This document shows positions 55,224 to 64,000 of a stretch of DNA of 64,000 nucleotides, piece by piece (within the stretch, counting starts at the first letter, position 1; every line of letters starts with the position of its first letter). The notes below the pieces were generated by a model, which saw only the letters and a list, made by a program, of their open reading frames with translations, was not told the origin of the DNA and ran no database searches. Source of the DNA: Iodobacter ciconiae (lineage in GTDB: Bacteria > Pseudomonadota > Gammaproteobacteria > Burkholderiales > Chitinibacteraceae); assembly GCF_003952345.1 (NCBI RefSeq), contig NZ_CP034433.1, positions 930,001 through 994,000 on the forward strand, given 5' to 3'. Position numbers and translations under genes: made by a program.

Positions 55224-56402
55224 ATGACCGATTTGCAACTAGGATCGCTGATTGTAGGTGGCGTGATTGTCGCCGCTGTCTATGCCTTTAATTGGTGGCA
55301 GGAATATCGTTATCGTAAGCAGGCATCTAGAGCGTTTGCGCGTAATGAAAGCGATGCATTGCTTGATGTGCCCAAAAATATGGTTCGAAGTGGCGAGGCT
55401 ACGCGCATGGAGCCTTCACTGGAGCGCGCCGAGCCCGTGGCTGATCGCTTTGAGCCGCAGTTTGTTGAGCCGGAGTTTGAGGCTGACGATTTACCCGTAC
55501 AAGCTGCTGCTGCCTATGTGGAGCCGCAGGTGATGCCTGCTCCTGTGCATATCAGCGCAGCACCCGAAGTACCGCCGCAGCCTGTTGTGCCCGCAGGAGA
55601 TGATCATGACGCGCTGGCTAGCAGCCTGCTTGATCCTGCTCTGGATTTTATAGCGGAAATTCATGCGATAGAGCCGATTGCTGCACTTGATCTCCCTGTT
55701 TTCAGGGGCTCCAAACGTGTGCAGGTGATGGGGCTACTGTCAGATCGCCGCTGGGAAGCCTGTGTGCCTGGCACACGTTCGCGTTACAAGGAATTGAAAG
55801 TTGGCTTGCAACTGGCTGATCGCCAGGGGGCTTTAAGCTCGGAGCAGCTCAATGCATTTTGTATGTCGGTGCAGCAGTTTGCCGATGAGCATGAAGCGGT
55901 TGTGACTTTCCCTCAGCGTTCGGCCAAGTTAAATGCCGCGGCGCATTTGGATGAGTTTTGTGCGGGTGTAGATGTATTGATTGGCCTGAATGTGATGGCG
56001 GGCAGTCGGCCGTTTCCTATGGAGCGCGTGCGTTTACTGGCTGAAAACGCAGGTTTGGCCCGCAGCCCAGAGGGTGCATTTCACTATCGTAGCGATTCAG
56101 GCAAAACACTGTTTACTTTATCAAACCATGATCATTCTCCGCTGGGCAATACCTCAAATGGCTTGACGCTGCTGTTTGATGTGCCAAGGGTAGCAGGTGG
56201 TGTGTCCGTCTTTGATTATTTTGCCGAGTTTGCCCAGCATCTGTCGGTGGCTCTTTCGGGTGAGCTGGTTGATGATAACGGCAAGCCACTGACAGAGGCG
56301 AGCCTGGATAATATTCGTAAACAGCTGGGTGTTCTGTACGCCAAAATGGATGACAGGGGTATTGCTCCGGGATCGGTGGCCGCATTGCGTTTATTTGCTT
56401 AG
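55224..56402 (+). CDS. zipA: Cell division protein ZipA
   Basis: 392 residues. The N-terminal membrane anchor (about 5-25, LGSLIVGGVIVAAVYAFNW) is followed by a variable Pro/Glu/Ala-rich linker (about 45-170) and the C-terminal FtsZ-binding ZipA domain (about 235-385, LKVGLQLADRQGALSSEQLNAFCMSVQQFADEHEAVVTFP and SGKTLFTLSNHDHSPLGN). It ties FtsZ filaments to the membrane. The order zipA-ligA is typical of proteobacteria. Confidence 0.9.
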   Translation: MTDLQLGSLIVGGVIVAAVYAFNWWQEYRYRKQASRAFARNESDALLDVPKNMVRSGEATRMEPSLERAEPVADRFEPQFVEPEFEADDLPVQAAAAYVEPQVMPAPVHISAAPEVPPQPVVPAGDDHDALASSLLDPALDFIAEIHAIEPIAALDLPVFRGSKRVQVMGLLSDRRWEACVPGTRSRYKELKVGLQLADRQGALSSEQLNAFCMSVQQFADEHEAVVTFPQRSAKLNAAAHLDEFCAGVDVLIGLNVMAGSRPFPMERVRLLAENAGLARSPEGAFHYRSDSGKTLFTLSNHDHSPLGNTSNGLTLLFDVPRVAGGVSVFDYFAEFAQHLSVALSGELVDDNGKPLTEASLDNIRKQLGVLYAKMDDRGIAPGSVAALRLFA

Positions 56403-56426
56403 GCGTGCCAGTGCCCGTTTTATCAA

Positions 56427-56451
56427 AATGCCGCTGCTTGCCAGCGGCATT
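56427..56451 (+). terminator. Hairpin between zipA and ligA
   Basis: AATGCCGCTG-CTTG-CCAGCGGCATT forms a strong stem; the following TGCTCTTT is only a weak T-tract. It is 25 nt past the zipA stop, so it may be a partial terminator or a stabilising hairpin. Confidence 0.55.
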
Positions 56452-56614
56452 GCTCTTTGGGGCGAAGTGCCAAGGGCATGCTGCCCGGGGCTAAACCTGG
56501 GCTTTGTGGCTTGAGTCTCCAGCCAAAGTATTGCTTAAAATTGCTAGGATGTCATCTCTGCTTAGGCAGGGTACTGACTTCTTCTTTTTTTTGATGAGCA
56601 TCATTTAGTCTTAA

Positions 56615-59044
<2,430 letters not shown>

Positions 59045-59099
59045 GACTTGTTTTGGTGTTGTTCATTTCACTAAACATTTATGAACGGTGGTATTTGGG

Positions 59100-59127
59100 T
59101 TGACGTACCTGTTTATTTATATAAACA
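59100..59127 (+). promoter_or_regulatory. Candidate promoter for the HTH-galU frame
   Basis: TTGACG at 59100-59105 and TAAACA at 59122-59127 (spacer 16 nt) form a plausible -35/-10 pair. The predicted start is at about 59134, exactly where the HTH start codon (59135) lies, which would make the upstream frame leaderless. The -10 match is weak. Confidence 0.4.
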
Positions 59128-59134
59128 TTGCATT

Positions 59135-59314
59135 ATGCGAAAGGTCGAAGCAATCAAATTGTTTGGTACCCAAACCCGTCTGGCCGATGCGCTGGGACTT
59201 GGGCGCTCTGCTGTGTCCCAGTGGCCGGAAGAACTGGCTCAACGCCAGGCAGATCAGGTGCTGGGTGCCGCACTCAGACTCGGTTTACTCTCTACTTTAT
59301 ATCAGGATTTTCAA
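59135..59314 (+). other. Cro-like helix-turn-helix reading frame fused in frame to galU
   Basis: 60 codons from ATG 59135 ([20 protein letters not shown], then [16 protein letters not shown]) continue in frame, with no stop, to the GalU ATG at 59315. The pattern [26 protein letters not shown] is that of Cro-like regulators of the YdaS/Cro type: helix 2 LADALGL and recognition helix SAVSQW. Downstream an SD-like AGGA 8 nt before the GalU ATG allows separate initiation. Either a 350-residue HTH-GalU fusion or a separate leader peptide is possible. I list the segment separately rather than fuse it. Confidence 0.6.
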
Positions 59315-60187
59315 ATGCAAAAAGTACGTAAAGCGGTATTTCCTGTCGCTGGCATGGGTACACGTTTTCTGCCCGCGACCAAAGCCAGCCCGAAAGAAAT
59401 GATGCCGGTAGTAGATAAGCCGCTGATTCAATACGCGGTAGAAGAAGCGCTAGCTGCAGGCATTACCGAGATGATTTTTATTACCGGGCGTAACAAACGC
59501 AGCATCGAAGATCACTTTGATAAGGCCTATGAGCTGGAAGCCGAGCTGGAAGCCAAAGATAAGCAGGAGCTGCTGGAAATTTTGCGCGGCATTATTCCAA
59601 AGTCAGTAAGCTGCATTTATATCCGCCAGCCAGAAGCATTAGGCTTGGGGCATGCCGTACTTTGCGCAAAACCGGTCGTTGGGGATGAGCCATTTGCGGT
59701 GATTCTGGCCGATGACCTGATTGATGGTGGCTCCACCAGTGAAATGAAGCGTATGGTGGATGTATTTAGCGATACTCACTGCTCTATCCTGGGGGTAGAG
59801 CAGGTGCCGCAGCAGGACACCGGCTCTTATGGCATTGTTGAAGTTCAGGAAGGCAATGGTCGCCTAAAAATTGTTAATATTGTTGAAAAACCAAAGCCGG
59901 AAGAAGCGGCATCCAATCTGGCGGTAGTAGGGCGTTATATTCTTACTCCACGGGTATTTCATCATTTGCAGCACGTGCAGCCGGGTAAGGGGGGTGAAAT
60001 CCAGCTTACCGACGGTATTTTCGCCCTGATGCAAGAGCAGCATATCCTGGCGCATAAAATTATCGGCACCCGTTATGATTGCGGTTCTAAACTGGGCTAT
60101 CTGAAAGCAACCATGGCATATGGCATGAAACATCACGAGGTTGGGGAGGAGTTTTCGGTTTATGTTTCACAACTTTGCTCTCGTTAA
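59315..60187 (+). CDS. galU: UTP-glucose-1-phosphate uridylyltransferase GalU
   Basis: 290 residues from ATG 59315 with AGGA eight nt upstream. UDP-glucose synthesis from UTP and glucose-1-phosphate. The nucleotide-binding N-terminal motif is [33 protein letters not shown], with [14 protein letters not shown], and the C-terminal [30 protein letters not shown] and [15 protein letters not shown]. Length is as in other betaproteobacterial GalU. The frame continues 60 codons upstream into a Cro-like HTH (see 59135). It lies directly before a polysaccharide gene set, which needs UDP-sugars. Confidence 0.93.
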   Translation: MQKVRKAVFPVAGMGTRFLPATKASPKEMMPVVDKPLIQYAVEEALAAGITEMIFITGRNKRSIEDHFDKAYELEAELEAKDKQELLEILRGIIPKSVSCIYIRQPEALGLGHAVLCAKPVVGDEPFAVILADDLIDGGSTSEMKRMVDVFSDTHCSILGVEQVPQQDTGSYGIVEVQEGNGRLKIVNIVEKPKPEEAASNLAVVGRYILTPRVFHHLQHVQPGKGGEIQLTDGIFALMQEQHILAHKIIGTRYDCGSKLGYLKATMAYGMKHHEVGEEFSVYVSQLCSR

Positions 60188-60526
60188 TTAATGGGGCATA
60201 TACGTAATGGTGTTTTTTTGTTGTTTTTACTTGTTTTTTGTTAATTAAATGACGCCATAACGAAGGCTGATTTTTATTTAATTGGCTTGAAAGCATGCTA
60301 CAGCGGCTTGCAATGCATTATGATGCAGTGCAGCCGTTTTTTTATTTGTCGGTTGGCGAAGCATGCTTATTGCTCTTTTCTAAATATGAATTATGAGTGG
60401 AGTTGGGGGCGAGAATAGGCTATGAAGTTTGAGTGTATTTTTGTATATTAAAGCGGAGCAAGATACCTAAGGGGCTTGCTATGGTCGTTTTTGCGCAATA
60501 TGGTATGCAGTAGGCAAGGGGGGGGT
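60188..60526. other. Intergenic region before the polysaccharide gene set
   Basis: About 340 nt, AT-rich. It contains the galU terminator (60304-60343). The stretch 60345-60500 probably contains the promoter of the next gene, including the TTGTATATTAAAG near 60440, but no certain -35/-10 pair. Confidence 0.4.
60304..60343 (+). terminator. Terminator of galU
   Basis: CGGCTTGCA and TGCAGCCG arms (one bulged T) close a 16-nt loop and are followed by TTTTTTT. It lies about 117 nt past the galU stop codon. Confidence 0.78.
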
Positions 60527-62863
60527 ATGACATACGAAAAACCTTGGATGTCTGAAGAGGAAATTGCGGTTATATCAGGGCGTTTGCATAAAAATGATGT
60601 GATGCTGGAGTGGGGCTCGGGAGGCTCTACAAACTACTTTCCTCAGTTTGTAAGGCAGTACTATTCAATTGAGCATGATGGGGCGTGGTTTGATCAGATT
60701 AAGCCGAATATTGCTAATAATGTAAATTATAATTTTGTTCCCGTTGATTTCCCATTAACACCTGTGACAAAAAAATATCAAGTGAGTACTTATATTGATT
60801 TTGTTGAGCATTTTAAAGTTAAAAAATTTGATAAGGTATTAATTGATGGCCGGGGTAGAGGGTGGTGTGCAGAAAAGATCATTCCCTATTTGAAAGAAGA
60901 AAGCATTGTTTTTATTCATGATTATTGGGATCGTCCTAATTATCATATTGTAGAAAAATGGTATGACGTTGTTGATGCTGTAAAAACAGGCCAGGGTATT
61001 GTTGCATTAAAAATTAAAAAAGAATTTTTTGTAGCAGAGCCTGCTTTAAACCAGATAGAGCAAGGTATGTCCGAGTTTTCATGTATATTTATAAATACTT
61101 ACTACCCTCGTTTTGTAGAAGCATTCTATCAGGGCCACCCTTATCTGGCTACGGCCTCTTATGCCGATCAACTTGCCGCTTTGCAAGCAAGCCGATTTGG
61201 TGATGCAGATTTCTACTCATCGCATTTAAATGCAATGGGCTGGCAAACCTATGATCTGATTGTTAATGTAGGGCCTTTGCAAGCGGCTTGGGCTAAAGAG
61301 CATGGGGCAACACAAAGCGCTTATAAGTTGATAGAAAAACAGCTGGAAGTACTTAAACCTGATGTGGTGTATTTACAGGATTTAAGTCTGGCAACCCCCG
61401 AGTTAATTAGCTGGGCTCGTCGCTATGCACGCTTAATTGTTGGCCAGATTGCATCTCCCGTACCTAATGTTGATGTAAAAGCATTTGATCTATTGCTGAG
61501 TTCTTTCCCGCATTTTGTTGATGATTTCCGTCGGCAGAATATCACCGCCTATTATCAGCATCTGGCATTTGATGAGCGTGTTTTAGAGGATGTGGCGGGG
61601 CTGCCTCGGGATATCCCTGTGAGCTTTGTTGGTGGGCTTTCTCTCTCCCATGGTAAGGGGCTGGCGTTTTTAGAGACGCTGGCAGGCCTTACTCAGATGG
61701 ATTTCTGGGGCTATGGTGCAGACTTGCTTGCTTCAGATTCTGCTATTCAAGCACGCCACCATGGTGAGGTGTGGGGGATAGAAATGTTTGAAAAGCTTGC
61801 TCGCTCTCAGATCACGCTGAATCGGCATATAGATGTTGCAGGGCACTTTGCAAATAATATGCGGCTATTTGAAGCAACAGGCTGCGGTGCATTACTTATT
61901 ACCGATTATAAAGATAATTTGTCCGAGCTATTTGAAATTGGCAAAGAAATTGTTGTTTATCGATCTGCAGCAGAGTGTGCAGCATTGATTGAGTATTATC
62001 TTTCACGGCCAGATGAGGCGAGAAAGATTGCTAATGCAGGGCAGGTAAGGACTTTACGTGACTATAGCTATAGAGTGAATGCAAAAGAAACGTCTGCAAT
62101 ATTAAAACGTCATTTACATTATCAGGTTGCCGCGCAAACTTTGCCCGCTGTTTCCTTGAGTAAAGTTTCTTATGGAAAAGAGGAAATTGCAGAAAGGCAG
62201 ATTAAAAAGAAGCACTTAACGGCATGGAAATCTGAGGCTATACCCGCCCGTCAACGTGCTTTGGTCCAGCAGGAGCTGAGCAGGATGTTTGCGGGAGATA
62301 TTCCATTACCCTTTAGTGTAATGAGTTTTGCCCTGCAATCTATTTTGACTGCTGGCCAGTCTGTTTTAGAAATTGGTTGCGCTAGTGGTTATTATGCAGA
62401 AATCATCCCCTATCTTTTAAAAAAGAAAATTGTATATACGGGTGTTGATTATTCTGAAGCATTAATCAATATGGCTCGAGATTATTACCCTCAAGGTGAT
62501 TTTCAAGTTGCTGATGGCAAGAATTTGCCGTTTGATCATGATTGTTTTGATGTGGTTATTTCATCTTGTATTTTATTGCATGTTACGAATGCTTTAGAGC
62601 ATATTCAAGAAACGATTCGAGTAGCAAAACGCTATATTGTTGTGCATCGAACCCCTGTATGCCGTAGTAGAGCAACGCAATATTATAAAAAATTTGCATA
62701 TGCTGAGGAGACTGTTGAGCTTCGATATAATGAAGCAGAGCTACTTGGGAAGTTTTATTCTCAAGGGTGTCGTTTTGTTCGTTTTATCGAGTTTGCAGCT
62801 AATGCAGGCGCTGATGAGTTTGAAGTGACCTATATTCTGGAAAAAATAGTTGGCCTCGCTTAA
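60527..62863 (+). CDS. Three-domain methyltransferase-glycosyltransferase-methyltransferase protein
   Basis: 778 residues from ATG 60527, preceded by a G-rich run as ribosome site. The N-terminal part (about 1-180) begins MTYEKPWMSEEEIAVI and has LEWGSGGSTNYFPQFV, a SAM-dependent methyltransferase-like pocket, with DKVLIDGRGRGWCAEKIIPYL. The middle (about 190-540) is a CgeB/GT-B-like glycosyltransferase, with FEATGCGALLITDYKDNLSELFEIGKEIVVYRSAAECAALIEYYLSRPDEARKIANAGQ. The last 180 residues are a class I methyltransferase with VLEIGCASGYYAEI, YTGVDYSEALINMARDYYPQ and VISSCILLHVTNALEHI. It sits 12 nt before an SDR gene. Presumed role: making a methylated surface or flagellin glycan; the substrates are not known. 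Confidence 0.75.
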   Translation: MTYEKPWMSEEEIAVISGRLHKNDVMLEWGSGGSTNYFPQFVRQYYSIEHDGAWFDQIKPNIANNVNYNFVPVDFPLTPVTKKYQVSTYIDFVEHFKVKKFDKVLIDGRGRGWCAEKIIPYLKEESIVFIHDYWDRPNYHIVEKWYDVVDAVKTGQGIVALKIKKEFFVAEPALNQIEQGMSEFSCIFINTYYPRFVEAFYQGHPYLATASYADQLAALQASRFGDADFYSSHLNAMGWQTYDLIVNVGPLQAAWAKEHGATQSAYKLIEKQLEVLKPDVVYLQDLSLATPELISWARRYARLIVGQIASPVPNVDVKAFDLLLSSFPHFVDDFRRQNITAYYQHLAFDERVLEDVAGLPRDIPVSFVGGLSLSHGKGLAFLETLAGLTQMDFWGYGADLLASDSAIQARHHGEVWGIEMFEKLARSQITLNRHIDVAGHFANNMRLFEATGCGALLITDYKDNLSELFEIGKEIVVYRSAAECAALIEYYLSRPDEARKIANAGQVRTLRDYSYRVNAKETSAILKRHLHYQVAAQTLPAVSLSKVSYGKEEIAERQIKKKHLTAWKSEAIPARQRALVQQELSRMFAGDIPLPFSVMSFALQSILTAGQSVLEIGCASGYYAEIIPYLLKKKIVYTGVDYSEALINMARDYYPQGDFQVADGKNLPFDHDCFDVVISSCILLHVTNALEHIQETIRVAKRYIVVHRTPVCRSRATQYYKKFAYAEETVELRYNEAELLGKFYSQGCRFVRFIEFAANAGADEFEVTYILEKIVGLA

Positions 62864-62875
62864 AAAGGGCGCATC

Positions 62876-63868
62876 ATGGACGAGCAATTATTCTTGGGGA
62901 AGAAAGTTCTCATTACTGGGGGTATGGGGTTTATTGGCTCAAACCTCGCTATACGTCTGGTAGGGTTGGGGGCAGAAGTCTCTTTGGTAGATAGTCTGAT
63001 CCCTGAATATGGCGGGAATGTCTGGAATATTGAGTCAATTAAAAAACAGGTCAGAGTTAATATTTCTGATGTTCGTGACCCTTATTCCATGAAATATCTT
63101 ATTCAGGGGCAGGATTATTTGTTTAATCTTGCGGGGCAAACGAGCCATATTGATTCGATGCATAATCCATTTGTTGATCTGGATATTAATGCACAGTCGC
63201 AATTATCTATTCTTGAGTCATGCCGCCATCATAACCCAGATGTTAAAGTGGTTTTTGCCAGCACACGGCAGCTTTATGGGGCTCCACAATACCTGCCTGT
63301 GGATGAGAAACATCCGTTAAATCCTGTTGATGTGAATGGGATTAATAAAATGGCAGGGGAGGGATATCACCTGCTTTATAATCAGGTCTATGGTATTCGC
63401 TCTGTTGTACTGCGTTTAACAAATACATATGGACCAAGAATGCGTGTAAAAGACGCAAGGCAAACCTTCTTGGGTATATGGATTAAAAAAATAATTTGTG
63501 GTGAGCCTTTTCAAATTTTTGGCGATGGCTTGCAGTTGCGTGACTTTAATTATGTTGATGATGTTGTGGAAGCGATGCTGATCTCCGCATTATCTGAAGA
63601 GGCAAATGGCCAAGTATTTAATCTTGGAGATCACCGACCTCTGAATCTAAATGCTTTAGCTGATTGCCTATGTCATTTGGATGATTTGGCTCGGTTTGAA
63701 TTAGTCCCGTTTCCTGCCGAGCGTAAAGCAATTGATATTGGTGACTACTATGCAAATTATAATTTAATTAAAGATAAATTAGGCTGGGTCCCCTTCCATT
63801 CCTTAGATAGTGGCTTAGCAGAAACATTAAGTTTTTATCGGGAATTTGGTGCTCACTATTGGAGCTGA
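62876..63868 (+). CDS. NAD-dependent epimerase/dehydratase-family (SDR) protein with atypical active site
   Basis: 330 residues. The Rossmann motif TGGMGFIGSN is at residues 14-23; the usual LVDSL, NLAGQTSH and SxxxxYG equivalents (FASTRQLYG) and the C-terminal IFGDGLQLRDFNYVDDVVEAML are typical of extended SDRs acting on nucleotide sugars. The YxxxK motif reads NGINK: Asn154 instead of Tyr, with Lys158. The same Asn is seen in a known subset of these enzymes as I recall, so this may be a subfamily trait; catalysis would need another acid-base. AAGGG six nt upstream. A DegT aminotransferase follows, so an aminodeoxy sugar pathway is likely. Confidence 0.82.
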   Translation: MDEQLFLGKKVLITGGMGFIGSNLAIRLVGLGAEVSLVDSLIPEYGGNVWNIESIKKQVRVNISDVRDPYSMKYLIQGQDYLFNLAGQTSHIDSMHNPFVDLDINAQSQLSILESCRHHNPDVKVVFASTRQLYGAPQYLPVDEKHPLNPVDVNGINKMAGEGYHLLYNQVYGIRSVVLRLTNTYGPRMRVKDARQTFLGIWIKKIICGEPFQIFGDGLQLRDFNYVDDVVEAMLISALSEEANGQVFNLGDHRPLNLNALADCLCHLDDLARFELVPFPAERKAIDIGDYYANYNLIKDKLGWVPFHSLDSGLAETLSFYREFGAHYWS

Positions 63869-63872
63869 TGAA

Positions 63873-64000
63873 ATGATCTCTGTCGCAAATCCCCAGGCTC
63901 AGGTTGTTGCTTTGCGTGATGAAATTAATACGGCCATTGCTGCTGTGCTTGATAGCGGTATTTACATTCTTGGCCCTAAAGTGCAGCAGTTTGAAAAAGA
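63873..64000 (+). CDS. DegT/DnrJ/EryC1/StrS aminotransferase, 5' fragment
   Basis: Starts at ATG 63873 with GGAG 9 nt upstream and runs off the right edge after 42 codons: MISVANPQAQVVALRDEINTAI followed by LDSGIYILGPKVQQFEK. This is the canonical start of PLP-dependent sugar aminotransferases (DSGxYILGPxVxxFE). It begins 4 nt after the SDR gene ends, so it is the same operon. The PLP lysine lies outside. Confidence 0.9.
   Translation, partial: MISVANPQAQVVALRDEINTAIAAVLDSGIYILGPKVQQFEK

Overview
The window looks like a chromosomal segment of a Gram-negative betaproteobacterium, most likely Neisseriales (Chromobacteriaceae-like; Iodobacter or a near relative is my best guess, from protein style only). 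Pointers are the long LigA (about 799 aa) directly after zipA, the yciB-yciI-bolA-ppiC run, the rne/rluC divergent pair, an ATG-overlapping minor-pilin operon, and the liv and sda gene sets. No transposase, integrase, CRISPR array, tRNA or rRNA was seen. The content is mostly core and housekeeping; accessory character appears in the pilin operon (14.5-19.1 kb), the efflux and Crp block (22-27.4 kb), the sulfide-response block (49.5-53.4 kb) and the surface-polysaccharide genes at the right end (60.5-64 kb).

Layout: 1-1.4 kb, the 5' part of gcvT on the minus strand behind a sigma70-type promoter and a tandem glycine riboswitch. 1.4-14 kb, all minus: a BetT-type BCCT transporter, a SulP transporter, a MASE1-GGDEF diguanylate cyclase, ClpB, a MscS channel with a cyclic-nucleotide-binding domain, and a 754-residue Arg/Lys/Orn decarboxylase; a 280-bp inverted-repeat element separates clpB from the channel gene. 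14.5-19.6 kb: minor pilins (PilE-like, FimT, PilV, PilW, an oversized PilX, and a divergent sixth pilin-like protein) plus a small DUF4124-like secreted protein. 20.3-28.9 kb: Sua5, LuxS, TetR-EmrA-EmrB efflux with an operator-like palindrome, a lipoprotein and two tandem Crp/Fnr paralogues, a Tim44-like protein, FolB. 28.9-33.6 kb: PlsY, SmpB, asparaginase, 4.5S RNA, YciB-YciI-BolA-parvulin. 33.8-37.2 kb: a serine catabolism unit (YheO-like regulator, SdaC-like transporter, SdaA). 38-41.6 kb: LivHMGF without a binding protein. 42-49.5 kb: RNase E with a long structured leader, divergent from rluC-HAD-Rieske-sppA (three successive 8-nt overlaps), then a MotD-like protein. 49.6-53.4 kb: SulP, two YeeE/YedE proteins and a BigR-like ArsR repressor divergent from a persulfide-dioxygenase-like metallo-beta-lactamase, with an AT-rich dyad between them. 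53.4-60.2 kb: DUF808/YedI, ZipA, LigA, GalU. 60.5-64 kb: a methyltransferase-glycosyltransferase-methyltransferase fusion, an SDR epimerase/dehydratase-like protein and the start of a DegT aminotransferase.

The points I would look at first are the Cro-like helix-turn-helix reading frame fused in frame to the 5' side of galU, the three-domain glycan enzyme next to an SDR protein lacking the catalytic tyrosine, the pilin operon with an outsized PilX, no PilY1 and two pilin-like proteins lacking Glu5, the structured rne-rluC intergenic region, and the BigR-type sulfide operon with its dyad. All functional statements come from reading protein motifs by eye; no database search was possible.
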